DNA of 22,558 nt, from IMG/VR virus record IMGVR_UViG_3300021963_000709, positions 1 to 22,558 of that record; one strand, given 5' to 3'. Below are positions 6,754 to 15,124 of this stretch, piece by piece. Below the pieces are notes generated by a model that was given only the letters and a program-made list of their open reading frames with translations, did not search any database and had not been told where the DNA came from. Source of the stretch: a virus. Both the position numbers and the translations under genes were made by a program. Numbering within the stretch: position 1 is the stretch's first letter; each line of letters opens with the position of its first letter.

Positions 6754-7754
6754 TATTTGTTACCTTCTAAACAACCCCCACAGATTCCGTTACATTCGGT
6801 CTTATAGAAGACGCAATCTAAACAACCTTGTGGTATTGTATAATCTTTATGATTCAGAGTATAAAGTCTATCAAACTCATCCCTAAGACCTAATATACCA
6901 TTTTTTCCTGAGATTTCCAAAACATTTGGGATGTTTACTTTATCTTGAAGTGGGTAACAATGGATTGAGCTACCATCTGGAAATATATCTAATGGCATAA
7001 ATCCACAAATAGTATCGTGACCTGGTATTTTAAATGTTGCGAAATTGTATGAATTTTCTATTACAGTATTTTTAGTTTTACCTTCCCATAAACATGGTGG
7101 GACTTGACAATCAGATGTTATTTTTACGTTATTATAAACCCCAAATTTTAATATTTTTGTTAACTCTATACCTAATTCTTTATTATTGATTAGATATGTA
7201 CCGGTTAAATCGAGACCTACTCTAAATGCATTTACTTTATACTCTAATTCATTGTATAACCATTTTATATAATCAAATATTTTTCTTTCTTCCCAATCCG
7301 ACGATAATGTAATTGCAATAAAAAGTCTTGGGTTATCTTCAAATCCCCAAGTATTGGCATACGCCGAATAAAGAGATAGATAATTTTTTTTAAATAAATT
7401 TATTCTATTTTTTTCATTTAATTCTGCACCGTTCGGTAAAATCCATTTGATATGTTTTATATTACTTATAATATAATCCAACGTAAATTGACCAAATAAT
7501 AAATTACTAACAAGATTTATCTTGAATCCTCTTGAAATAATATAATCTATTATACCAATAAAATTTGAGTGTTGTGTGGGTTCACCTCCAAGGATTGTTA
7601 TCTCTTCTTTAAATTTCTTTAACTCAAAGTGATCAAGAACCTGACCAATTTTTTCTATAGACATTTCACCAAGAGTATGTTTTAATCTAGCATCCTCTTT
7701 GGTGAAACAAAATGAACATCCTTTAGCACACGAACCGTTGATTGCTAAATTCAT
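6753..7754 (-). CDS. Radical SAM enzyme with SPASM-like C-terminal cluster domain
   Basis: The product has 333 residues. CAKGCSFC (Cys9, 13, 16) is the CX3CX2C motif that ligates the 4Fe-4S cluster cleaving S-adenosylmethionine, and GGEPT (56-60) is the second radical SAM signature. The C-terminus carries a SPASM/twitch-like set: CGFMPLDIFPDGSSIHCYP in the last quarter, then Cys311, 314, 321, 325 and 328 (CX2CX6CX3CX2C), expected to hold auxiliary clusters. Such enzymes commonly modify peptides or proteins, sometimes carbohydrates. The start is well fixed: the SAM motif begins only nine residues in. The gene follows a 9-base gap after an unknown helical protein and is coupled (TAATG) to the U32-like protein. 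No candidate RiPP precursor is visible in the flanking gaps, so a protein, nucleic acid or sugar substrate is equally possible. Confidence 0.92.
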   Translation of the reverse strand: MNLAINGSCAKGCSFCFTKEDARLKHTLGEMSIEKIGQVLDHFELKKFKEEITILGGEPTQHSNFIGIIDYIISRGFKINLVSNLLFGQFTLDYIISNIKHIKWILPNGAELNEKNRINLFKKNYLSLYSAYANTWGFEDNPRLFIAITLSSDWEERKIFDYIKWLYNELEYKVNAFRVGLDLTGTYLINNKELGIELTKILKFGVYNNVKITSDCQVPPCLWEGKTKNTVIENSYNFATFKIPGHDTICGFMPLDIFPDGSSIHCYPLQDKVNIPNVLEISGKNGILGLRDEFDRLYTLNHKDYTIPQGCLDCVFYKTECNGICGGCLEGNK

Positions 7755-7763
7755 TAAAATAAA

Positions 7764-8504
7764 TTAAAAGTCAATTTTCAATGTGAGTGGTGTACTTGGA
7801 ATATTTTCATCCTCTCTTTGTTGTTTACTAATTGCAACACCAAATTTTTCGTGTCTAAGTCTATGACAATCTGCAATTGTTTGACAAGCTTTAACCCTCT
7901 CTTCCATTAATTGTTGTTCTAATAAAAGATTGGCCAATTTAACATTGTATTCTGTAACTTTATCAACAACCTTTTGAATGAATATTTCTTTTTGAATACC
8001 TCTACCATTAGATAATATGTCAATAATTGGTGTTTGATAGTCGTTATCGGCCAAGTATCCAAATGCTTCTCTTTTTTGTTCCTCCCAAGTATCTTTTTCT
8101 AATGTTGAAGCGTCAACCATTAATTCTTTATATCTTTCAGTAAATCTATCAGCTATAAGTTTTTTCATTACGGCTTTGTTGAATGCAACTCCAGCGGCCC
8201 TATCTTCATCAGTTAAATAATGTCTAACTTTTTCTTCCTCGGTTTCACCAGATTCGGCTAATTGAGGGATCTCATCCATGATATGTGAGTTAGTTCTAAC
8301 ACTTATATAATCTTTATAGATGTCAGCAAAAACAAAACCTTTGGCCACGTCTTCAGGAATAATAACTGCACCCATTCTATTCAATTCCAATCTCATATCA
8401 TTATATTCATCGGCAATTCTACCATATTGATAGTTTAAGTACATTCCAATAATTTGGATATAACCCGGAATATTTGGTTGTATTTTAAAAATTACGTGTG
8501 TCAT
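7764..8504 (-). CDS. Phage protein of unknown function, mostly helical
   Basis: This 246-residue protein has no signal peptide or membrane segment. It opens with a beta-type MTHVIFKIQPN, followed by long charged helices, including a probable coiled coil near residues 175-215 (KLANLLLEQQLMEERVKAC). The arrangement of helix pairs around LADNDYQTPIIDIL is reminiscent of accessory/chaperone-like regions that accompany phage tail-fibre genes, but I cannot name a family. It starts within the stop codon of the preceding gene (TAATG), so the two are probably made in fixed ratio. Position at the end of the fibre block suggests a virion or assembly role. Confidence 0.65.
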   Translation of the reverse strand: MTHVIFKIQPNIPGYIQIIGMYLNYQYGRIADEYNDMRLELNRMGAVIIPEDVAKGFVFADIYKDYISVRTNSHIMDEIPQLAESGETEEEKVRHYLTDEDRAAGVAFNKAVMKKLIADRFTERYKELMVDASTLEKDTWEEQKREAFGYLADNDYQTPIIDILSNGRGIQKEIFIQKVVDKVTEYNVKLANLLLEQQLMEERVKACQTIADCHRLRHEKFGVAISKQQREDENIPSTPLTLKIDF

Positions 8505-9265
8505 TATAAAAGTTTTTCTGTTTCTATATTATTTGGTTTATCTAACTTCAATTGATTTTTTAACGATTCTTCAATTGAAAAATTATTTGTTGTTGCTTGT
8601 GTCATCAAATGATTAATATTTTTATCGATTGAGATGGTATATGCGGATGCTAATGATAAGACTTGTTTTTGTTGTGATGGGTCCATCATTAGAATTGAAT
8701 CTAAATTACCAGTGCCTATTCTTCCGTAAGAAATCATATCAAGCATTGCCTGTTTAGCCATACGAACTGTCCAATACTCATGTTCGTATTTTTCCTCTAA
8801 TTCAGGATTACCAAACACATCAATTAGTCTTGTTCCGTCAGGTAAAATTGCATCCTCACTCTCCAAAAATTCTTTAATTAAATCAATGAATCCCTGTCTT
8901 TCTCTATATGCATCTTTAAGATTTCTTTTAAATTTTCTTAAGTCAATCAATTTATCTGCTATGGTTAAATCAACCATTTCTTTTCTTTTAGGGTCCGTAA
9001 TAAATTCTTTACTTTCTTCATCCATTTGAATTTCAAGTTCCGCCTTTCTAACGGTGTATTCAAGATGTTCAACCGCATCTTCCCTACCTCTTAATTCTAA
9101 TAACCACTGTTTTAATTTTGCGTATGATGTGATTTGTGCTCCACCTACAAAGTTATATGCCTTGTATTTTGGTAGTGCAAATGACATGTTCTCAGATATT
9201 TGCATCAATTTTTCATCAAATGGGTTATTTAAATTTTTAGATCTATCATACTTGTAACCTTCCAT
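8504..9265 (-). CDS. Phage protein of unknown function, charged helical
   Basis: The protein has 253 residues, rich in Lys, Glu, Leu and Met, and is predicted helical for most of its length. A long amphipathic region (about residues 52-135, from KLKQWLLELRGREDAVEHLE onward) is coiled-coil compatible. There are no membrane or secretion signals. ALPKYKAYNFVGGAQITSY near the N-terminus is distinctive and I believe it recurs in marine T4-like phages, but I cannot attach a function. It is preceded by a 49-base AT-rich gap, larger than the typical gaps of this operon, containing no recognisable Shine-Dalgarno. It is coupled to the next gene by TAATG. The two may form a complex acting in fibre attachment or assembly; this is inference from context. 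Confidence 0.65.
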   Translation of the reverse strand: MEGYKYDRSKNLNNPFDEKLMQISENMSFALPKYKAYNFVGGAQITSYAKLKQWLLELRGREDAVEHLEYTVRKAELEIQMDEESKEFITDPKRKEMVDLTIADKLIDLRKFKRNLKDAYRERQGFIDLIKEFLESEDAILPDGTRLIDVFGNPELEEKYEHEYWTVRMAKQAMLDMISYGRIGTGNLDSILMMDPSQQKQVLSLASAYTISIDKNINHLMTQATTNNFSIEESLKNQLKLDKPNNIETEKLL

Positions 9266-9314
9266 ATTAATTTTCTTTTTGTAATAATATAATAAAAAAT
9301 ATTTAAAATGTCAA

Positions 9315-10424
9315 TTATTGTCTCCAACCACAATGACCAGAAGAAGTACCCCCATTTACACCTGGATTTAAACCAGTTACACTACTAGTTCCACTATCCG
9401 TTGCATACCAAAACTTCCAACTTGTATTATTTTGTGCGCCATCATAATTCCCCAACATATATTGCCAATCTTGACCCATGGTAAAATTCTCTTCACCACA
9501 GTTAGGATGTGGTTTAGATACATTACCGATATTAGTATCATTACTAGTTTGCCATCTTCTTAGGTTGTATCCACCTGAGTAGGAACCCTCATTACCACAA
9601 TACCCCTTACCATATTTTGAACTAATTCCTTTTTGTTGTGCGTGTGCACTCCAATGAGTTGAGGATGTTGGGGTATCGTTTGAGAAATTGTATTTTATTC
9701 CGGCACTACTTGTCCAACCATACCCAAAGGATTCATCAGAAAAAGCAGACCCTCCATCAGAACCATTTATGGTTGTAACGGCAAATCCTGAAACTAAACT
9801 TTCGTTTGTTAAATTAAATTTCTCTAATGTTGTTGATCCACCTGAAAACAGATAAGCGAATTCCGTTTCTTTGTGCATAGTACCTAAATCACTTCTAGCA
9901 ATAGCATTATTAAATTTAGTTTGGTGGGTATATGTTGTGTCTGTAATCATATTTATTGCAGATGTTCTTGTACCATCTACACTATCCGGTCCTTTAAATG
10001 CCCCATCTGTGTTAACTGACCACACAAAAAATATGGATTTATTACATGCTCCCGATGTATATGATGCGGGGTAATCTAAAAGCTCACCAATATGGGTTGT
10101 TTGATCATTCAAATTGGTTGTTTTGTGTACATTTCTCCATGGTGAGGAATTCTTATAACCACCAGCCAAATATGAATAATTAATTACTTGTCTATATCTA
10201 AATGAAATAGGTTGAAACTCTTGTGCTGCAACTCTTTCCCATCCATCGTCTATATTAGAAATTCCGGTATATAACATCAAGAAACTTCCACTATTAGATT
10301 GTTCTAAATATAAAGAACCTGATCTCGGACTAGTGGGTCTGTTTGCTCTAGTGCCTCTAGGCGGTCTATTAACAACCCTATCAGAATTTAAACTACCACT
10401 AACTTCTAAGTTTTCGTATATCAT
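9315..10424 (-). CDS. Tail-fibre/adhesin paralogue A
   Basis: This is the last of three tandem paralogues, 369 residues. Residues 1-65 are a short adaptor: LEVSGSLN, a Pro/Arg-rich patch (PPRGTRANRPTSP), then GSLYLEQ...GSFLMLYTG...GWERV, a phrase common in fibre proteins of marine myoviruses. From residue 76 (RYRQVINYSYLAGGYK) to the end runs a domain shared with both neighbours, rich in Gly, Ser, Asn, Trp and aromatic residues. It contains DYPASYTSGAC, EENFTMGQDWQYMLGNYDG and the C-terminal SSGHCGWR. No enzymatic motif is visible. The role is probably a receptor-binding or fibre-tip protein on the virion. Identity to paralogue B is very high across the last 100 residues and lower in the middle (about 130-240), as expected for variable recognition loops. 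Confidence 0.8.
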   Translation of the reverse strand: MIYENLEVSGSLNSDRVVNRPPRGTRANRPTSPRSGSLYLEQSNSGSFLMLYTGISNIDDGWERVAAQEFQPISFRYRQVINYSYLAGGYKNSSPWRNVHKTTNLNDQTTHIGELLDYPASYTSGACNKSIFFVWSVNTDGAFKGPDSVDGTRTSAINMITDTTYTHQTKFNNAIARSDLGTMHKETEFAYLFSGGSTTLEKFNLTNESLVSGFAVTTINGSDGGSAFSDESFGYGWTSSAGIKYNFSNDTPTSSTHWSAHAQQKGISSKYGKGYCGNEGSYSGGYNLRRWQTSNDTNIGNVSKPHPNCGEENFTMGQDWQYMLGNYDGAQNNTSWKFWYATDSGTSSVTGLNPGVNGGTSSGHCGWRQ

Positions 10425-10436
10425 TTATTTTTTGTT

Positions 10437-11546
10437 TTATGATCTCCAGCCACAATGACCAGAAGATGTTCCGTTATTCACACCGGGGTTTAATCCACTA
10501 ACGCTGGTAGTTCCCGTATCTGTAGCATAATAAAATTTCCAACTTGTATTATTTTGTGCACCATCATAGTTACCTAACATATACTGCCAGTCTTGTCCCA
10601 TGGTAAAATTCTCTTCTCCACAATTTGGATGTGGTTTAGACACGTTACCGATGTTGGTATCGTTAGAATTACTCCATCTTCTTAATGCATAACCACCTGA
10701 ATAGGACCCATCGGCACCCGCATATCCTTTTCCAATTTTAGAACTAATTCCTTTTTGTTGGGAGTGATTACCCCACTGAGTTGATGATGTAAAAGTTTCA
10801 TTTGCAAAATTCATTTTAACACCTTCACTTGAAGTCCATCCGTATCCAAAAAATTCGTCAGAAAATGCTGACCCACCATCAGCTCCACTTATTGTGGACA
10901 AATTATTACCATATAATATTGTTTCATTATTTAAATCAAATTTTTCTACTTTGGTTGATCCTCCACTAAAAATCCATGCAAAATTTGTTTCTTGGTGCAT
11001 TGTTCCACAATCCGATCTAGTTTCTGTTATATCAAATCTTGATTGGTGTGCATACTTTGTATCATTTGCCATGTTGACAGCGGCGGTCCATAATCCATGT
11101 TTATCTGAAGCAGATTTCCATGCACCGTCTGTGTTAACAGACCAAATAAAAAGAACATATCTACTACATGCACCCGATGTATATGATGCTGGATAATCTA
11201 ATAGTTCCCCCATATGAGATGTCTGATCTGTTGCGTTTGTTGTTCTGTGAACATTTTTCCATGGTGAAGAATCTTTATAACCACCTGCTAAATAACTGTA
11301 GTTAATGATTTGTCTATACTTAAAACCCGCGATGTTTGGATTTGTTTGTGACGAAACCCTAACCCAACCACTATCATTATTACTCACCCCAACATAAACC
11401 ATTAAGAAACTACCTGTTGTTGATTCCTCAAGATATAATGAACCAGATATAGGTGACCCAGGTCTATTTGCTCTACTACCTCTTGGGGGTGTAAAAGTAA
11501 ATTGTCCTCTTAATGATCCACTAATTTCTATATTATCGTGACGCAT
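10437..11546 (-). CDS. Tail-fibre/adhesin paralogue B
   Basis: This has the same length (369 residues) and architecture as paralogue A: IEISGSLR start, PPRGSRANRPGSP patch, GSLYLEE...GSFLMVYVG, then the shared domain from YRQIINYSYLAGGYK, ending SSGHCGWRS. Cysteines at TSGAC, NCGEEN and GHCGW are preserved in A, whereas the KGYCG cysteine of A is KGYAG here. Differences concentrate in the middle third (SASDKHGLWTAAVN and the segment around ILYGNNLSTISG), while the C-terminal third is nearly identical. The gap to the upstream paralogue is 14 bases without a Shine-Dalgarno. Likely a virion surface protein for host binding. The duplication suggests alternative or co-assembled tips. Confidence 0.8.
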   Translation of the reverse strand: MRHDNIEISGSLRGQFTFTPPRGSRANRPGSPISGSLYLEESTTGSFLMVYVGVSNNDSGWVRVSSQTNPNIAGFKYRQIINYSYLAGGYKDSSPWKNVHRTTNATDQTSHMGELLDYPASYTSGACSRYVLFIWSVNTDGAWKSASDKHGLWTAAVNMANDTKYAHQSRFDITETRSDCGTMHQETNFAWIFSGGSTKVEKFDLNNETILYGNNLSTISGADGGSAFSDEFFGYGWTSSEGVKMNFANETFTSSTQWGNHSQQKGISSKIGKGYAGADGSYSGGYALRRWSNSNDTNIGNVSKPHPNCGEENFTMGQDWQYMLGNYDGAQNNTSWKFYYATDTGTTSVSGLNPGVNNGTSSGHCGWRS

Positions 11547-11560
11547 ATTTTATAAATAGT

Positions 11561-13081
11561 TTATGACCTCCAACCACAATGACCAGATGATGTTCCATTA
11601 TTAACACCTGGAGATAAACCCGCAGGATTACTTACACCACTGTCGGTGGAATAATAAAATTTCCAAGAATTATTATTTTGGACACCGTTATAATTTCCCA
11701 ACATATACTGCCAGTCTTGGCCCAATGTAAAATTTTCTTCACCTGTGTTACCTTCTGGTTTTGAAACGTTTCCAATATTTGTTTCATTGAATGCGTTCCA
11801 TCTTCTCAAATTGTAACCACCATTATATGTTCCTTCGTTTCCAGCATAACCTTTACCCCACTTAGAACTAATACCTTTTTGTTGACCACTTGCACCCCAT
11901 TGTTGGCTATTTGTAAATGTATCTGTAGCGAAAAATAATTTATTACCACTCTCTGAACCATAACCGTATCCATAGTTCTCATCTGAAAATCCGGAACAAC
12001 CTAATGAACTTGTTATAGATGTTTTCAATGTTAGGTATGGTTCCATATTTGGATAATACACACTATACATTGTTTCATTAGTTAAATTAAATTTTTCTAC
12101 GGTAGCAACACCTCCACCAAAAACCCATGCGAATTCTGTTTCTTGGAACAAAGTTCCTAAGTCGTCTCTAGCATTTGCTAAATCCCATTTTGATTGATGT
12201 GCATAGGCAGTTTCGTTTACCATATGAACACCTGTTGTATATGTAGAATGTATTGTTGTGGCCGACTTCCATGCACCATCCGTATTTGTTGACCAAATAA
12301 ATAATATACTTTTACTACATGCACCTGATGTATATGAACATGGGTAATCCATTAGTTCTCCAAGATGAACCGTTTGGTCAGTTGAATTTGTTGTTCTGTG
12401 AACATTTTTCCATGGAGATGAATCTTTATAACCACCAGCCAAATAAGAATAATTAATTACTTGTCTATATTTGAATCCGATTCTATCTGTATTTTGTGAA
12501 CCAACCGGTTCCCAACCACCGTTTATGTTTGAAGATGCTGTATAGGTATAAACTGTTGCATCTGTTTTGATACTCGATGAAATATTAAATAAGAAATTGG
12601 TAATTACAATATTGTTTCCACCACCGTTATATCTTAAATAGAATTGTATTGCTCCTGTTGATGTTAGGTTAACAGTTGCAGTGTGTACCTGTGGTGTTGT
12701 GGTTGCACTTAATGTTGTATTAAATGAATCATTATTAACACCATCATTATCTAATACTAATGATGCGGTACCATCTAATGTGAAATAAACAAAACTTAAA
12801 GTGTGATTACCTGTTGCAGTTGTGGTTGCTGGAAAGTTACCAACCCAACCAGATGACGATGTTTTTAGTAAAACACTATCAACAGCCAAAACGGTATAGT
12901 GTGCACTATTACCTCCGTAGTCTGCCCAAGAACGTGCAATTGACGTTCCACTATATACTTCCTCCAAATATAATGAACCAACGTCGGGACTTGATGGTCT
13001 ACCGCTTCTTGGTCCTCTTGGTATGATATATTGTCCACTAACATTTAAAGAGCCACTTACAACTACGTTTTCTCTTAACAT
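11561..13081 (-). CDS. Tail-fibre/adhesin paralogue C with inserted beta-rich domain
   Basis: The 506-residue protein is the first transcribed of the three paralogues. Its N-terminus (VVVSGSLN, PRGPRSGRPSSP, GSLYLEE) and its C-terminal domain from YRQVINYSYLAGGYK (residues 205-219) to SSGHCGWRS match A and B. About 135 residues are inserted between them (roughly 45-180), replacing the GSFLM.Y.G segment. The insert is Thr/Ser/Asn-rich with alternating hydrophobics (HTLSFVYFTLDG, AIQFYLRYNGGGNN, NIVITNFLFNI), the pattern of a beta-sandwich such as a carbohydrate-binding module. The C-terminal half also differs from A and B by an enlarged loop (NMEPYLTLKTSITSSLGCSG). Likely a host-binding structural protein with an extra binding domain; the sandwich assignment is inferred from strand pattern only. 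Confidence 0.8.
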   Translation of the reverse strand: MLRENVVVSGSLNVSGQYIIPRGPRSGRPSSPDVGSLYLEEVYSGTSIARSWADYGGNSAHYTVLAVDSVLLKTSSSGWVGNFPATTTATGNHTLSFVYFTLDGTASLVLDNDGVNNDSFNTTLSATTTPQVHTATVNLTSTGAIQFYLRYNGGGNNIVITNFLFNISSSIKTDATVYTYTASSNINGGWEPVGSQNTDRIGFKYRQVINYSYLAGGYKDSSPWKNVHRTTNSTDQTVHLGELMDYPCSYTSGACSKSILFIWSTNTDGAWKSATTIHSTYTTGVHMVNETAYAHQSKWDLANARDDLGTLFQETEFAWVFGGGVATVEKFNLTNETMYSVYYPNMEPYLTLKTSITSSLGCSGFSDENYGYGYGSESGNKLFFATDTFTNSQQWGASGQQKGISSKWGKGYAGNEGTYNGGYNLRRWNAFNETNIGNVSKPEGNTGEENFTLGQDWQYMLGNYNGVQNNNSWKFYYSTDSGVSNPAGLSPGVNNGTSSGHCGWRS

Positions 13082-13099
13082 ATTTTAATAATACGAATT

Positions 13100-14776
13100 T
13101 TATCTCAAAACAACAACCCTTCCTGATCTTGTTGCTGCAAAAGTTATTGTTACCACACTCGTACTTGTTGTTACAATTGATGATGGCCAGAACATTTCAT
13201 CGTTACTATCATAACACATAACCATAACATCTTTAGTACCTAAATTGTGTGTCACAGTTACAGATGAAACACTTGAAAAAGATGTTGCATATGTTGTGTT
13301 ACCTAAGTGTTTAACTGTGTATTCTGTTGTACCGGCACCAATTCTAACTTTGACACCATTTGTATCCATCGGATTTAAAACAATTAAATCATCAGCATCA
13401 TTTGATGCACCAATAACCAATCTATTTGCTTCACCACTCGACCCACCAATACCATATGAATGAAACTGTATAAAACCAAAATCTGATGGGTGATTAATAT
13501 TTGTGTTGTCCTTTTCTGATTCAAAGAAAATACCACTAACACCACTACTGTTTCCTTTTAATACTAAGTTATCCGCACCTGTAACATAATTAGATGCTGA
13601 GGTATATGTTCCTCTTGTCATTGATCCACCTATTGATACTCCACCAGCAATCCAAACATTTCCAGTGTTACCGTGTATTGACATGTTTGTCGACCCATTA
13701 CCAACAAATACATATTCATTTGGATTGGTACTATTTGTCCAAATATCACCAGGACCACCTGTACCGTTCGTACCATACTGTGCACCGCTGTTTCCCGCCC
13801 AGAATAATCCCCATCCATTATTACTACCAGGTGTACCTGCAACATGTACCATCCATCCAGAATAATCTTGACTAAATCTAAATGGTGCATAACTATCTCC
13901 ACTACCACTACCACCAACATATCCACTTATATAACCACTTGATAATGTTAAATTTCCACTTAGTGTTAAACTTGAAAAGGTTGGAGAATCAGTTGTTCTA
14001 ACATTCTGATTCATATTGGCGGCATATGAATATGCAGTTGTATCCATAAACCTACCTCCACCGTTTGTACCATCCATGTAACCCCTATTAGTACCCGCAA
14101 CATTTCTAAAATAGTGTGTACCGTCAGTGTCTAAATAAATTCCACCACTAGATGTTCTAATGTGTAAATTGTTTGATGTGTCTCTTGGTCTAAACCAAGC
14201 CGTTCCACTTGCGTCTTGAATACCAGTACTTGTTGTATTTGTAAATGTTACATTGTTGGTTTGCATACTCATGGTACCACCAACAATAATACTACTACCA
14301 AACGCTCTGTTTAAATATAATGCATTACCTTCTAATTCTAATCTATCACCTGTACTTCCCGGTCTAATTCTACCATTAGGACCCAATTGAATTAATGGTC
14401 CACCACCATAACTACTACTAACAAACATTTGAATTGCACTTGAAACACCTGTGCCTTCAGTAACAGTGTTCGAACCAATCCCAAGTGAAAAGTTATTACC
14501 ATAAGAACCCATTATCACTTGATTAGTTGCAAATGCTTCCATCACAGGTACACCTGCAATTGTATTTACTGAAAATAATGAATTTGAAAAGTCGTCAGTT
14601 ACCTCAAATAATCGACCGTTCGCACCATCAACCGCAAATATTTCAGTCCTACCTAAAGAACCTGAACCATACAAAACCAAAGAACCAGAGGCTGTCTGTG
14701 TTATTGTTTCTGTGTAATTTAGTGAGCTGGTAAAAGCCATACCAGCCGAGTTGGGTACTATTCTAATATCTGGCAT
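13100..14776 (-). CDS. Glycine/serine-rich tail-fibre protein
   Basis: The protein has 558 residues, low in charge and rich in Gly, Ser, Thr and Asn, as expected for a beta-structured trimeric fibre. The N-terminal part holds LFEVTDDFSNSLFSVNTIAG and VPVMEAFATNQVIMG, a module I know from many phage tail fibres. DSPTFSSLTLSGNLTLSSG in the middle is the common 'd.PTFs.ltvsG' fibre repeat. The final 75 residues (from YTVKHLGNTTYATSF, with VTVTHNLGTKDVMVMCYDSN and ending SGRVVVLR) look like a compact C-terminal beta domain used as a tip or trimerisation cap. No peptidase S74 chaperone motif is present. Its start follows the upstream small gene's stop by one base. Receptor unknown. Confidence 0.82.
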   Translation of the reverse strand: MPDIRIVPNSAGMAFTSSLNYTETITQTASGSLVLYGSGSLGRTEIFAVDGANGRLFEVTDDFSNSLFSVNTIAGVPVMEAFATNQVIMGSYGNNFSLGIGSNTVTEGTGVSSAIQMFVSSSYGGGPLIQLGPNGRIRPGSTGDRLELEGNALYLNRAFGSSIIVGGTMSMQTNNVTFTNTTSTGIQDASGTAWFRPRDTSNNLHIRTSSGGIYLDTDGTHYFRNVAGTNRGYMDGTNGGGRFMDTTAYSYAANMNQNVRTTDSPTFSSLTLSGNLTLSSGYISGYVGGSGSGDSYAPFRFSQDYSGWMVHVAGTPGSNNGWGLFWAGNSGAQYGTNGTGGPGDIWTNSTNPNEYVFVGNGSTNMSIHGNTGNVWIAGGVSIGGSMTRGTYTSASNYVTGADNLVLKGNSSGVSGIFFESEKDNTNINHPSDFGFIQFHSYGIGGSSGEANRLVIGASNDADDLIVLNPMDTNGVKVRIGAGTTEYTVKHLGNTTYATSFSSVSSVTVTHNLGTKDVMVMCYDSNDEMFWPSSIVTTSTSVVTITFAATRSGRVVVLR

Positions 14777-14777
14777 C

Positions 14778-15113
14778 TTATTCTATTATTGGTTTTGTCC
14801 ATTCTTCCGAATTCATTATTTCTAAAATTTGTTCATAGTCATATTCGGGATATTCTGAAGAATAAACCGATGGTCTACCATAAACACCAGGTTCAATTAT
14901 ATGTTCAACCTCTTCCCCCGTTTCTGCATTTATATATGATGACGTAAAACCAAAAGAAATTTCATTTACGTCATATGATATCAATACTTTTGTACCATCA
15001 ATAGATTCACGTAAATTCTCACTTGAATACTCTGAAATCTGTTCAAAATTAACTGTGTTAACTATTGATTTTGGGATTATTAACCATCTTTTATTTGGGA
15101 ACATATTTTCCAT
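14778..15113 (-). CDS. Small phage protein in the fibre cluster, possible fibre accessory
   Basis: The product is 111 residues, acidic, soluble and without signal peptide. NKRWLIIPKSIVNTVNF at the start and DYEQILEIMNSEEWTKPI at the end resemble small proteins found beside tail-fibre genes in T4-like marine phages, where a similar 'Y..EEIL.i...pEWt.p' ending occurs. This is recollection of a pattern, not a database match. DGTKVLISYDVNEI in the centre is beta-like. The gene sits between a LamG adhesin and the glycine-rich fibre with gaps of 11 bases upstream and 1 base downstream, so it is probably translated with them. It could be a fibre chaperone or a minor structural part. Confidence 0.65.
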   Translation of the reverse strand: MENMFPNKRWLIIPKSIVNTVNFEQISEYSSENLRESIDGTKVLISYDVNEISFGFTSSYINAETGEEVEHIIEPGVYGRPSVYSSEYPEYDYEQILEIMNSEEWTKPIIE

Positions 15114-15124
15114 ATTGATAAATA

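Noticed and set aside
6753-7764. RiPP precursor gene beside the radical SAM/SPASM enzyme
   Set aside because: The flanking gaps are 9 bases or overlaps, leaving no room for a precursor peptide. No neighbouring small gene has a leader/core look.
11551-11558. TATAAATA, identical to the T4 late promoter core
   Set aside because: It lies on the plus strand between minus-strand genes and would transcribe antisense into an adhesin gene. In such AT-rich sequence one occurrence is expected by chance.
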